Positions 43,248 through 56,356 of a stretch of DNA of 64,000 nucleotides are shown here, piece after piece. A program made the position numbers and the translations under genes. Source of the stretch: a bacterium (GTDB lineage Bacteria > Vulcanimicrobiota > Xenobia > Xenobiales > Xenobiaceae); the NCBI GenBank assembly GCA_022839105.1, contig JALHDH010000001.1:27655-91654 (forward strand), written 5' to 3'. Every line of letters begins with the position of its first letter. Position 1 is the first letter of the stretch. Under the pieces are notes generated by a model. The model did not search any database and was not told where the DNA came from. It saw only the letters and a list, made by a program, of their open reading frames with translations.

Positions 43248-44323
43248 AGCGGATCCTGGTGGTGCACACCGGCGGGGGTCTGGGCGATGTCCTGCTCTCC
43301 ACCCCGGTCCTGGACGCCCTGCGCGGGGCCTGGCCCGAGGCGGAAATCGATTTCCTGGCCCGCTCGGGCACCGCGCCGGTCCTGGAGGGGAACCCCGCGG
43401 TGCACTGCCTGCTGCGCATGCCCCAGGCTGCCCCCACCCCGGGTGGACTCCCCTCCTGGGTAGCCCGGCTGCGACGAAGGCGCTACGAGGCGGGTCTGGT
43501 CCTGTGGAGCCGCACTCCCCTGGCCTGGATGCTCTTCCTGGCGGGAATCCCCGTCCGGGTCGGGCAGGACTCCAGGATCGGCTACTCCTGGCTCTACACG
43601 CACAGGGTCCGAGTCCGCTCCGAGCACGGCGACACCTCCACCCACTGGAGCGAGATCCTGTTGGACTATGTGCGCGCCCTGGGGGTAGAACCCGAAAAAT
43701 TCGGTCCGCCCCGCCCCCGCTTCATGGTCCCTGACCAGGCCCGGGCCCGGGCCGAGGAGCTCCTGCGCGAGCTGCCCCCCGGAGACGGACCCGTGGTGGG
43801 CCTGCACTCCACGAAGGGCCTGCCTCTTGAGCCCGGACGCTGGCCCGTGGACGTCTTTGCCGGCTGGGCGGGCTCCCTCCATCGGGACCTGAAGGCCCGC
43901 CTGATCCTGACCGGAGGGCCCGACGAGGTCGGGCTGGTCGGCTCGGTGGCCCGGTTGGCGGGAGTCGAGACCCTGAATCTGGCCGGTCGGACGGATCTGG
44001 CAACCCTGGCGGCGGTGGCCTCGCGCTGTGAGGTCTTCGTCTGTCCCGACTCCGGCCCCATGCACCTGGCCGCGGCCATGGGCGTCCCGACGGTCGGGGT
44101 CTATGCCCTGGACGAGGACTTCCCCCGGCGCTGGGCTCCTCTGGCCCCGTCCCGGCGGATCCTCCGGCCCGAGCAGAGGAGCTGCCCGGCCGGATGCCGC
44201 AAGGCCACCTGCCCGGACTTCCACTGCTACCGCGCGGTCCTCCCCGAGCAGGTCGTGGAGGCCGTGGCCGAGCTTCTCGGGACCCGCCTGCGTCAGACCC
44301 CCGACAATCCGCCGCAATCGTGA
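43244..44323 (+). CDS. GT9 heptosyltransferase-family protein
   Basis: A 359-aa member of the ADP-heptose:LPS heptosyltransferase family (GT9). The nucleotide-sugar loop starts H-T-G-G-G-L-G-D-V-L-L-S-T-P and the donor site is C-P-D-S-G-P-M-H-L-A-A-A-M-G-V-P-T-V. A cluster of Cys (C-P-A-G-C-R-K-A-T-C-P-D-F-H-C) near the C terminus is common in this family. hldE, two genes on, would supply ADP-heptose, so the context supports LPS inner-core heptosylation. ATGA overlap with the upstream GT4. Confidence 0.88.
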   Translation: MKRILVVHTGGGLGDVLLSTPVLDALRGAWPEAEIDFLARSGTAPVLEGNPAVHCLLRMPQAAPTPGGLPSWVARLRRRRYEAGLVLWSRTPLAWMLFLAGIPVRVGQDSRIGYSWLYTHRVRVRSEHGDTSTHWSEILLDYVRALGVEPEKFGPPRPRFMVPDQARARAEELLRELPPGDGPVVGLHSTKGLPLEPGRWPVDVFAGWAGSLHRDLKARLILTGGPDEVGLVGSVARLAGVETLNLAGRTDLATLAAVASRCEVFVCPDSGPMHLAAAMGVPTVGVYALDEDFPRRWAPLAPSRRILRPEQRSCPAGCRKATCPDFHCYRAVLPEQVVEAVAELLGTRLRQTPDNPPQS

Positions 44324-44423
44324 TCCCGCTGCGAGCCCTCGACCGGGAGTTCGACCCGGCCGACCTCGGCCCGCCCCGACCGGGCAGGATTCGCGGCCCC
44401 GGACCCCAAAGCTCCGAGGCTTG

Positions 44424-45530
44424 ATGCGAGAGGAACGCACCGCACCTGCCCGGCTGACCCTGGGGGTGGAGGGGACCTATCTGCCCCGGGATCGCCGAGG
44501 CATGGGTCGCTATGTCCGCAACGTCCTGGCCTCCTGGAAGCGGGGGGGGCTCCCCCACCGGGTGGTCCTGCTGACCCGGGAGTCCCGACACCTGGCCGCG
44601 TTGCGCCGGGAGATGCCCGAATGGGAGGTCGCCCCGGCCGGCGCGCCCCCGGACCTGGACGCCTGCTGGTTCCCCTGGAACCGCATGGACTGGAACCCGG
44701 GCTGCCCCAGCCTGGTCACGATCCACGACGTGGCCCCCTTCGTGTTCGCTCCGGGGACCCGGCAGGACCGGGATCGCCTGCTCCAGGCCGCCCGATGCGC
44801 CGATCGGATCCTGACGGTCTCGGAGTTCTCGCGCCAGGAGATCAGCCGACACCTGCAGGTCCCGCTCGAGAGGATCTCGGTCGTGCTCGAGGGAGTGGAA
44901 CCCGAGTTCCATCCCCATCCCCGGTGCCCCCGGCAGGAATTCCTCGAGCAGCACACCGGGGGGCGCCCCTTCCTGCTCTTCGTCGGAAACCAGGAACCCC
45001 GCAAGGGCCTGGTCCGGCTCCTGGACGCCTTCGCGGCGGTGCAACACGAGATTCCGCACGCGCTGGTCCTCTCCGGGTGCCCCCCCCGCCCGGGCGGCCT
45101 GCTGGCCCGCCTGGGCTGGCCCGGCGCCAGGCCGGACGCGGAATCCGGACTCCGAGACCGCCTGAAGGTGCTGGGCGGGCGGATCGTCTGGGCCCGGGCA
45201 CCCGACGACGAGACCCTTCGCGACTTCTACCGCCACTGCGATCTCTTCGTCTTCCCCTCGCTGTATGAGGGATTCGGCCTGCCCCTGCTGGAAGCCCTGG
45301 CCTGCGGAGCGCCCGTGGCGGCAGCCCGACGGGCCTCCCTTCCGGAGGTGGGCGGAGAGGTCCCGTCCTGGTTCGATCCCGAGGATCCGCTCGACTTCGT
45401 CGCCACCCTGCGAGACGGCCTGGAATCAGCCCCGGACCGGCGCGGACTCGGGGTCGGGCATGCCCGCCGCTTCAGTTGGGAGACCAGCGCCCGAGCCATC
45501 ATGGAAATCCTGGAGGCCCTCATCCCGTGA
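44424..45530 (+). CDS. Glycosyltransferase family 4
   Basis: A 368-aa GT4 enzyme of the mannosyltransferase-like type. G-M-G-R-Y-V-R-N-V-L near residue 30 is the acceptor loop, and F-V-F-P-S-L-Y-E-G-F-G-L-P-L-L-E-A-L-A near 275 is a textbook donor motif. V-G-N-Q-E-P-R-K-G-L-V-R starts the second Rossmann domain. ATG follows GAGG with a 4-nt gap. It is the only gene in this run not overlapping its upstream neighbour (100 bp gap). Its stop overlaps the hldE GTG. Confidence 0.85.
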   Translation: MREERTAPARLTLGVEGTYLPRDRRGMGRYVRNVLASWKRGGLPHRVVLLTRESRHLAALRREMPEWEVAPAGAPPDLDACWFPWNRMDWNPGCPSLVTIHDVAPFVFAPGTRQDRDRLLQAARCADRILTVSEFSRQEISRHLQVPLERISVVLEGVEPEFHPHPRCPRQEFLEQHTGGRPFLLFVGNQEPRKGLVRLLDAFAAVQHEIPHALVLSGCPPRPGGLLARLGWPGARPDAESGLRDRLKVLGGRIVWARAPDDETLRDFYRHCDLFVFPSLYEGFGLPLLEALACGAPVAAARRASLPEVGGEVPSWFDPEDPLDFVATLRDGLESAPDRRGLGVGHARRFSWETSARAIMEILEALIP

Positions 45531-47011
45531 ACCTGCTCAACCGTTCCCGTGCCCGGAGCATCACCGACCGATTTCCAGGCCAGAGGATCCTGGTGGTGGG
45601 CGACCTGATGCTGGATCACTGGGTCTGGGGCTCGGTCTCGCGCATCAGCCCCGAGGCCCCGATCCCCGTGGTGGACGTGCAGCGCCACTCCTACACCCCG
45701 GGCGGGGCCGCCAACGTGGTCTCCAACCTCAAGGCCCTGGGTGCCGAGGTCGAGATCCTGGGCGTCGTGGGAGCCGACGACCCGGGCCGTCGACTGCGGG
45801 CCCTCCTGCGCCGCCAGGGCATCGGGGTCGAGGGGATCTTCGTCCAGAGGGATCGCCCCACCAGCCTGAAGACCCGGATCATCGCCCACTCCCAACAGGT
45901 GGTCCGCGCGGATCTCGAGCATCGGGTCGCGGTGGACGGCACGCTCTGGTCCCGGATGCTGGCCTGGCTGGACGAGAACCGCGATCGCTTCACGGGAGTC
46001 CTGCTTTCGGACTACAACAAGGGTCTCTTCTGGGATGGGCGGCTTCAAGAGATGTTGGCCAGGCTGGAAGGCCGTCCCACCCTGGCCGGTCCCAAGCCCG
46101 AGAACATCGAGGAGTTCCGGGGGGTGGAGATGGTCACCCTGAATGCCCTCGAGGCCCGGGTGGCCTCGGGCCATGACACGGCCACCGAGGAGGGCCTGCG
46201 CCGGGCCGGCGAGGACCTCCTGGAGCGCCTGGGATGCCGGGCCGTCCTGGTGACCCTGGGCGAGCGCGGCATGGCTCTCTTCGAGAAGGGAGAACCCCTG
46301 CGTCAGGTTCCGGCCCTGGCCTCCCAGGTCTACGATGTGAGCGGAGCCGGGGACACGGTCCTTTCGGTGATGGGTCTGGCCCGTTCGGTGGGCGTCGAGC
46401 CCGAGGAGGCCATGCGCCTGGCCAGCCATGCCGCCGCCGTGGTGGTCCGCAAGGTGGGCACGGCCACCGTGGATCGCGAGGAGTTGCTGGCCTCATTGGA
46501 ACGCGACGAAGAGCAACCGGTCCGGGATCCGGGCACCAAGATCCTCCCCGCTGCCCAGGCCCAGGCCCGACTCGAGGCGCTGCGAGCCGGCAAGACCCCC
46601 CCCCGGGTCGTCTTCACCAACGGCTGCTTCGATCTGCTCCATGTGGGTCATCTGCGCACCCTGCTCGGCGCCCGCCGCCAGGGCGATCTGCTGGTGGTGG
46701 GGCTGAACTCCGACCGGTCGGTGCGGGCGCTGAAGGGCCCCGAGCGCCCGCTCAACCCCCAGGCCGAGCGGGCCGAACTCCTGGCCGGCCTGGAATGCGT
46801 CGATCTGGTGGTCCTCTTCGACGAGGACACCCCCCTGGCGCTCCTGGACCGCCTGAGACCCGACGTCCACGTCAAGGGAGGAGACTACCGCGAGGAGGAT
46901 CTGCCCGAGGCCGCCCTGGTCCGATCCTGGGGAGGTCGCGTGGTCCTCACCGGGGTGGTGCCGGATCGCTCGACCAGCCTCCTGGCAGAGAGGATCCGCC
47001 AGACCCCGTGA
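45527..47011 (+). CDS. hldE: Bifunctional heptose-7-phosphate kinase / heptose-1-phosphate adenylyltransferase HldE
   Basis: A 494-aa bifunctional enzyme making ADP-D-glycero-beta-D-manno-heptose, the LPS core precursor. N-terminal PfkB/ribokinase domain (1-330): V-V-G-D-L-M-L-D-H-W-V-W-G, P-G-G-A-A-N-V and the catalytic V-S-G-A-G-D-T. C-terminal nucleotidyltransferase (about 350-490): F-T-N-G-C-F-D-L-L-H-V-G-H-L and H-V-K-G-G-D-Y. GTG 45527 overlaps the preceding stop; an upstream ATG in frame (45476) lies inside the glycosyltransferase gene. gmhA, gmhB and hldD must be elsewhere. Confidence 0.93.
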   Translation: MNLLNRSRARSITDRFPGQRILVVGDLMLDHWVWGSVSRISPEAPIPVVDVQRHSYTPGGAANVVSNLKALGAEVEILGVVGADDPGRRLRALLRRQGIGVEGIFVQRDRPTSLKTRIIAHSQQVVRADLEHRVAVDGTLWSRMLAWLDENRDRFTGVLLSDYNKGLFWDGRLQEMLARLEGRPTLAGPKPENIEEFRGVEMVTLNALEARVASGHDTATEEGLRRAGEDLLERLGCRAVLVTLGERGMALFEKGEPLRQVPALASQVYDVSGAGDTVLSVMGLARSVGVEPEEAMRLASHAAAVVVRKVGTATVDREELLASLERDEEQPVRDPGTKILPAAQAQARLEALRAGKTPPRVVFTNGCFDLLHVGHLRTLLGARRQGDLLVVGLNSDRSVRALKGPERPLNPQAERAELLAGLECVDLVVLFDEDTPLALLDRLRPDVHVKGGDYREEDLPEAALVRSWGGRVVLTGVVPDRSTSLLAERIRQTP

Positions 47012-48210
47012 CCCCTCCCGAGACCCTGCTCTTTGCCGCCAACAGCCCGGGCGAGATCGCCGGGTGGCTGCGCCCCCTGGTCCGAGAGGCCCGGAGGCGC
47101 TGGCCCACCACCCGCCTGGTGGTGATCCTGCTCCCGTGCACCTTTGCCTCGGGATCGGAGGGTCGGGTGGCCCGCGACCTGGTGGGCGTGGACGAGGTGA
47201 TCCCGGCCTCGCGCTTCCTCCGCCTCCTGGCCTGGGAGGGAGCGCGTTTCCGGGGCGCCACCCTGGTGCATCTGGGTGGAGACCTGATGTATTCGGCCCT
47301 GCTGAGCTGGCGTTGGGGGCTTGGTGCCTGGTCCTACATGTGGGGACGCTGGTGGTGGGACCGGGCCTTCCGGGGCTACTTCGTCAAGGATCCGGCCGGG
47401 GTGGCGTGGCTTTCCCGACGGCGCATCCCCACCGCCAAGGCCCACCTGGTCGGAGACCTGGTGGCGGATGCCGTCCAGGCCGCCCTGGAGGATTCGCCTC
47501 CCCCTCCCCCTCCGGAGGGAAGGCGGGTCAGCTTCCTGCCGGGAAGCCGAGCCCACGAGGTCGAGAGCCTGGCCCCCTTCTTCCTGGAGGTGGCCGAGGG
47601 TCTGGCCCGGGGCCGGCCCGACCTGGAATTCCAGATGCTGCTCTCTCCCTTCCTGGAGAGGTCCCGGGCGGATCAGGCCCTGCAGGCCCCGCCCCACCCC
47701 CAGGTTGGAGGTCGGGTCGGCCATCTGGAAGGGGACTGGCTGGTGGGGCCCTCCGGAGTCGGGATCCGGATCGTCCGGGAGGGCAACCTGGCTGCCCTGG
47801 CCGGCTCGACCCTGGCCCTGACCATCCCGGGGACCAAGACCGCCGAGGCCTCGTGCCTGGGCGTCCCCCACCTGATGCTGCTGCCCCTGAACCGCCCGGA
47901 GCTGCTGCCCTTCGTCGGTCTGCTGGGCCTTTTGGACTGGTTGCCTGGAGGAAGTCACCTGAAGGGTCGAATGCTCTTGACGATGAAGAAGAAGGTCGGG
48001 TTCCTGGCCCAGCCCAACCTGCTTGCAGGCGAGGCGGTGGTGCGCGAACTCGTGGACGTCCTGACTCCGGCCCGGGTGGTGGACGAGGCCGCCCGACTGC
48101 TGGAGGACCCCCGGGAACTCGCGCGCCAGTCCTGCCGCCTGCGCGACCTGTACAGGTCCTCGCTGGGCACGGCCGGGCGCATCTTCGACAGGCTGGAAGG
48201 TCCGGCGTGA
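47008..48210 (+). CDS. Lipid-A-disaccharide synthase-like (LpxB-like) protein
   Basis: A 400-aa protein resembling LpxB but diverged. It starts L-L-F-A-A-N-S-P-G-E-I-A-G-W, where LpxB has a G-E-x-S/A-G motif. The C-terminal half has F-L-P-G-S-R-A-H-E-V (the LpxB nucleotide-binding L-P-G-S-R) and T-I-P-G-T-K-T-A-E-A, as in LpxB's donor site. Two Trp-rich stretches (M-W-G-R-W-W-W-D-R) may bind membrane. GTG overlaps hldE. It might make a glycolipid disaccharide other than lipid A, since true LpxB genes usually sit with lpxA/lpxD, which are absent. Confidence 0.75.
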   Translation: MTPPETLLFAANSPGEIAGWLRPLVREARRRWPTTRLVVILLPCTFASGSEGRVARDLVGVDEVIPASRFLRLLAWEGARFRGATLVHLGGDLMYSALLSWRWGLGAWSYMWGRWWWDRAFRGYFVKDPAGVAWLSRRRIPTAKAHLVGDLVADAVQAALEDSPPPPPPEGRRVSFLPGSRAHEVESLAPFFLEVAEGLARGRPDLEFQMLLSPFLERSRADQALQAPPHPQVGGRVGHLEGDWLVGPSGVGIRIVREGNLAALAGSTLALTIPGTKTAEASCLGVPHLMLLPLNRPELLPFVGLLGLLDWLPGGSHLKGRMLLTMKKKVGFLAQPNLLAGEAVVRELVDVLTPARVVDEAARLLEDPRELARQSCRLRDLYRSSLGTAGRIFDRLEGPA

Positions 48211-49094
48211 ACGATATCCTGCTCAGCGTCATCGTGGCCACCCAGGACAACTCCAAGAACCTCCTCCGGCTCCTGGAATCCCTGGATGCCCAGTACATGC
48301 CGGCCCACCAGTACGAGGTCCTGGTGGCCGACGCCCACTCCACCGACGACACGGCCTCGTTGGTGGAGTCCTTGACCTTCCGCTACGCGATGGAGCACTG
48401 CGTGAGCCGCCGGCCGGGCCTGATGGCGGCCCGCAACCAGGCCGTCGAGGAAGCCAAGGGGGATCGCCTGCTCTTCCTCTCCGACGACCTGGTGGCCCCG
48501 CCCACGCTGCTCGAGACCCACCTGCAGGCCCACAAGGACATCCCCCACCACGTGGTGCGCGGCCCGATCGTCCCCCTGGAGACCGAGACCATCCCCATGC
48601 TGGATCGTCCGCCGCCCGCCATCCGGCTCTTCTTCACGATCAACAACTCCTCGGCTTCCAAGATGGCCATCCTGAAGGTCGGCGGCTTTGCCGAGAACAT
48701 CGATCCGGAGTTGGAGGACCGGGAGGTCGGCTGGCGCCTGCAGCAGGACAACTGGGCCGAGCGCTTCGTGCCGGCAGCCTACGTCTACCGCCCTTCCACC
48801 CAGGAGGAGACCCTGCTGGATCTCAAGCGTCAGGCGGTCCTGCTGGCCCGCACGGCGGTGGCCCACTACATGCAGCACCCCGATCCCAGCGTGGCCAAGA
48901 CCACCGGCATCCATCCCCGGGCCCGCGCCCTGGCCCGACTCACGGCCGGCGAGGGAGTCTACGCCCTGGCCCGCATCCTGCGCGAGACCGGGTTGGGCAG
49001 GATCCACTGGATCCGCACCCTGATCGAGCAGCGGATCTTCATGACCTACTACCGCCGCGCCCTGGCCAAGGAACTCGAAGGCAAGGAACTCTGA
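48207..49094 (+). CDS. Glycosyltransferase family 2
   Basis: A 295-aa inverting GT-A enzyme. L-S-V-I-V-A-T-Q-D-N at the N terminus, the first acidic residues in V-A-D-A-H-S-T-D-D-T, A-A-R-N-Q-A-V-E-E-A and S-D-D-L (the metal-binding D-x-D-like site) mark the family. E-L-E-D-R-E-V-G-W-R-L, near residue 175, is the E-D-x-D/E acceptor motif. GTG start overlaps the LpxB-like gene. Last gene of the overlapping polysaccharide run. Confidence 0.85.
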   Translation: MNDILLSVIVATQDNSKNLLRLLESLDAQYMPAHQYEVLVADAHSTDDTASLVESLTFRYAMEHCVSRRPGLMAARNQAVEEAKGDRLLFLSDDLVAPPTLLETHLQAHKDIPHHVVRGPIVPLETETIPMLDRPPPAIRLFFTINNSSASKMAILKVGGFAENIDPELEDREVGWRLQQDNWAERFVPAAYVYRPSTQEETLLDLKRQAVLLARTAVAHYMQHPDPSVAKTTGIHPRARALARLTAGEGVYALARILRETGLGRIHWIRTLIEQRIFMTYYRRALAKELEGKEL

Positions 49095-49122
49095 GGCGCC
49101 GGGCTGGGGCCGGCCTCAGGCC

Positions 49123-49548
49123 TCAGTGCGGAGCCAGCCGGGCGAAAGGTTCCCAGGGCAGGTTCCGCAGGAGGGTATAGGCCAGCAGGACCGCCAGGAT
49201 ACCCCACCCGGCCCGGGACGAGGTCATCCAGGCGGGACCGGGACGCCCGGAGATCGAGGTCCACGATCCGTAGAGCAGGAAGGGAAGGGCCACGACCATC
49301 AGGGAGTTCATGGCCAGGGCGCCGACGAGGTCCCCGTGCAGAAGCCGATGGGTGGCCCTCAAGGTCCCGCAGCCCGGGCAGTAGAACTTCAGGAAGACCC
49401 GGGACGGACAGACCGGGTACCAGTCCGTGGTGGCGGGATCCACCAGATAGACCACCAGCAGGCCCGAAACGAAGAGCAGGCCCAGGACCCGGGCCCGCCA
49501 CCGGGCGTGGGCCTCCGGCCCGGGGAGGGAGGCGGCCTGGGGATCCAT
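49123..49548 (-). CDS. DUF2752 membrane protein
   Basis: Small membrane protein (141 aa from ATG 49548; TTG 49590 is an alternative that adds 14 residues). Three or four hydrophobic segments flank the family's signature F-Y-C-P-G-C-G-T-L-R-A-T, a Cys pair of unknown purpose. Function unknown. It is transcribed convergently with the GT2 gene and divergently from hypB. Confidence 0.7.
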   Translation of the reverse strand: MDPQAASLPGPEAHARWRARVLGLLFVSGLLVVYLVDPATTDWYPVCPSRVFLKFYCPGCGTLRATHRLLHGDLVGALAMNSLMVVALPFLLYGSWTSISGRPGPAWMTSSRAGWGILAVLLAYTLLRNLPWEPFARLAPH

Positions 49549-49671
49549 GCCGGCCGCTTCGCCCGCAGGGTCGGGCTCCCTGCCGGCCAATGATCCCGAT
49601 CATCCTCCCCAGCGCGGCTCTTTGTCACCCTGGGGAAGACCCTCAGGCATCTGGATGGGAGCGAGAAGACG

Positions 49672-50448
49672 ATGTGCGAGACCTGCGGATGTGGTGGTGA
49701 AGGCGTGGTGGTCCAGGTGGCCCCCGACCTCCTCCAGAGATTGAAGACCAGCCGCTTTGCGGTTTCCCTGGATTCTCCCCAGGAGGCCCGTCGCCTGGCC
49801 GTCGAAGAGGATCTGCTGGCCCGCAACAACCAACAGGCCGCCCTGGTGCGCCAGCACCTGCTCGAGCAAGGGATCCTGGCCCTGAACCTGGTCTCCTCCC
49901 CCGGCTCCGGCAAGACCACCCTGCTGGTCGAGACGATCCGCCGGCTGAAGGGGAGGGTCCCGGTGGCGGTGATCGAGGGGGATCAGCAGACCACCCGCGA
50001 CGCCGACCGCATCGCGGCCACCGGAGCTCCGGCGGTGCAGATCAACACCGGGAAGGGCTGCCATCTCGAGGCCCAGGCCATCCACGACGCGCTCCACCAC
50101 ATGCCGGTCCCCGCGGGCGGGCTCCTCTTCATCGAGAACGTCGGCAACCTGGTCTGCCCGGCCCTCTTCGACCTGGGCGAGGCCGAGAAGGTGGTGATCC
50201 TCTCGGTCACCGAGGGCGACGACAAGCCGGCCAAGTACCCCCACATCTTCAGCGCGGCCGGGATCATGATCCTCAACAAGATCGACCTCCTGCCCTACGT
50301 CGACTTCGATGTCGAGCGCTGCCTGGAGGAGGCCCGTCGCCTCCAGCCCGATCTGGAGATCCTCCAGGTCTCGGCCCGCACCGGCGAAGGGATGGACGCC
50401 TGGCTCCAGCACCTCCTGCAGCGCCGGGAGGCGCTGCAGGCAAGCTGA
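49672..50448 (+). CDS. hypB: Hydrogenase nickel-insertion GTPase HypB
   Basis: GTPase that delivers nickel to [NiFe]-hydrogenase. It begins M-C-E-T-C-G-C-G-G, the high-affinity nickel site (C2, C5, C7). The P-loop is S-S-P-G-S-G-K-T-T near residue 77, followed by I-E-G-D-Q-Q-T-T (second metal site region), I-E-N-V-G-N-L-V-C-P and N-K-I-D-L-L. There is no His-rich stretch, so no nickel-storage function. The 258 aa are complete. It stands alone, 44 kb from hypFCDE and with no hypA beside it. The last codons and the stop lie inside a 31-bp tandem repeat. Confidence 0.95.
   Translation: MCETCGCGGEGVVVQVAPDLLQRLKTSRFAVSLDSPQEARRLAVEEDLLARNNQQAALVRQHLLEQGILALNLVSSPGSGKTTLLVETIRRLKGRVPVAVIEGDQQTTRDADRIAATGAPAVQINTGKGCHLEAQAIHDALHHMPVPAGGLLFIENVGNLVCPALFDLGEAEKVVILSVTEGDDKPAKYPHIFSAAGIMILNKIDLLPYVDFDVERCLEEARRLQPDLEILQVSARTGEGMDAWLQHLLQRREALQAS
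50416..50439. terminator. 10-bp perfect hairpin at the end of hypB
   Basis: CTGCAGCGCC-GGGA-GGCGCTGCAG is a perfect 10-bp stem that lies in the last codons of hypB. It overlaps the tandem repeat below and sits between convergent hypB and gyrB/parE. There is no U tract. Confidence 0.4.
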
Positions 50449-50487
50449 ACTGCGCCGGGAGGCGCTGCAGGCAAGCTGAACTGCGCC
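50421..50487. repeat. 31-bp tandem repeat (2.2 copies) across the hypB stop
   Basis: Units 50421-50451 and 50452-50482 are identical over 31 bp; 5 bp of a third copy follow, directly before the convergent topoisomerase stop. The first unit encodes R-R-E-A-L-Q-A-S-stop, so the duplication falls after the hypB coding end. Each unit contains a GCGCC-GGGA-GGCGC hairpin. Confidence 0.9.
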
Positions 50488-54983
<4,496 letters not shown>

Positions 54984-55213
54984 GAGAGCTCCAAGCTCGA
55001 GTGGGGTCTGGGGTGGCGGACTTCCGGACGGGGACCGGAGGGCCGCTGCCGCCGCAGGCCTTCCCCTCCAGGGCATGGTCCCGGCGGACCTCTCCGCAAC
55101 ATACCACCCCCGGCCGCCGAGCGCCAGGATCCCGCAGGATCGAAGTTGGAGGAGGCGAAGCGCGCCGGGAGCCCGCGTGCATTCCGCGTCAAAACCTGGG
55201 CCGGAGGAACGAA

Positions 55214-56356
55214 TTGAACCAGCCCGACCCCGGCCCCTCGCCGGGCGAAGAAGCCGTTGCGCAGACCCCCCGCGAGAAGGCCCTCCTGGCAGCCCTCCAG
55301 GAATCGGATCGCCGGAAGGACGAGCTTCTGGCTGCCCTGGGGCACGAGCTGCGCAACCCCATGTCGGCCCTGGCGGCCAGCGTCGGGCTGCTGCGCCAGG
55401 AGAATCTGCCGGCCGAGAAGCGCCAGCGGGCCCTGGACCTGATGACGCGCCAGATCTATGCCATGTCCTCGACGGTGGACGACCTTCTGGAACTCTCCCG
55501 GCTGAACCGGGGCCGCATCACCCTGGAAAGGCAGATCCTGGACCTGTCCAGCCTGGTCTCCTGCACCCTGAAGGATCGCCGCGCCGAGTTCGAGGCCCAG
55601 GGTCTGGAACTCGAGCTCCACCTACCTGAGGGGCCGGTCCGGGTGGACGGGGACCCCAGTCGGCTCTGCGAGCTCCTGATGCACCTGGTGACCCACGCGG
55701 TCCGCTCCGCCCCCAGCGCCAGCCGAATCGAGGTGGCCCTGGCCGTCGAGGGCCTGGAGGTCCGCCTGACGGTGTGCCGGGGAGGGGCGTGCATGGACCC
55801 CGGGTGTCCCGACCCCTTCGAGCCCTTCGGCCGCCTGGTGGCGGGGACTTCCGGCCTGGGCCTCTCCCTGGCCCGAGGGATCGCCGAACTGCACGGGGGG
55901 AGAGCCCAGGCCCTGAGTGAGGGGACCCGGGAGGGTCTGTGCCTGGAGATCCGCCTGCCCCTGGCCCCGGAACCGAGCCAGGGCCTGGAGGTCCTGATCG
56001 TCGAGGATGACCCGGATTCAGCCGAGATGATGGCCCTGCTGGTGGAATCCATGGGGCACCGCCCCCGCACCGCCCTGGACGGCGCCCACGCCCTGAGCGC
56101 CGCCCGGCAGGCCCTCCCCGACGTCGTGTTCTGCGATCTGGGGCTTCCGGCTCCCCTGGACGGTTGCGCCGTGGCCCGGTCGCTGCGTCAGGAGCATCCC
56201 GGCGAGGACCTGCTGCTGGTGGCCCTGACCGGCTCGGGAAGCGAGCAGGACCGGTTCCGCTCCCGGCAGGCCGGCTTCGACATGCACCTGCTCAAGCCGA
56301 CCCCCCCCGAGAGGCTTCAGGCGATCCTGGCCTCCCGGCGCCCCCGAAAGCCCTGA
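55214..56356 (+). CDS. Hybrid histidine kinase with degenerate ATPase domain and C-terminal receiver
   Basis: A 380-aa cytoplasmic protein. HisKA domain with H44 in L-G-H-E-L-R-N-P. In the ATPase region the N-box Asn residues are replaced by His (L-M-H-L-V-T-H-A-V-R), and the D-x-G-x-G G1 box is absent (C-R-G-G-A-C-M instead). The G2 loop (G-T-S-G-L-G-L-S) survives. So autophosphorylation is doubtful. The receiver (about 265-378) is intact: E-D-D, phospho-acceptor Asp in F-C-D-L-G-L-P, and L-L-K-P. TTG 55214 follows GGAGGAACGAA; upstream in-frame starts lie in non-coding sequence. It overlaps the next GT9 gene by 1 bp. Confidence 0.8.
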   Translation: MNQPDPGPSPGEEAVAQTPREKALLAALQESDRRKDELLAALGHELRNPMSALAASVGLLRQENLPAEKRQRALDLMTRQIYAMSSTVDDLLELSRLNRGRITLERQILDLSSLVSCTLKDRRAEFEAQGLELELHLPEGPVRVDGDPSRLCELLMHLVTHAVRSAPSASRIEVALAVEGLEVRLTVCRGGACMDPGCPDPFEPFGRLVAGTSGLGLSLARGIAELHGGRAQALSEGTREGLCLEIRLPLAPEPSQGLEVLIVEDDPDSAEMMALLVESMGHRPRTALDGAHALSAARQALPDVVFCDLGLPAPLDGCAVARSLRQEHPGEDLLLVALTGSGSEQDRFRSRQAGFDMHLLKPTPPERLQAILASRRPRKP

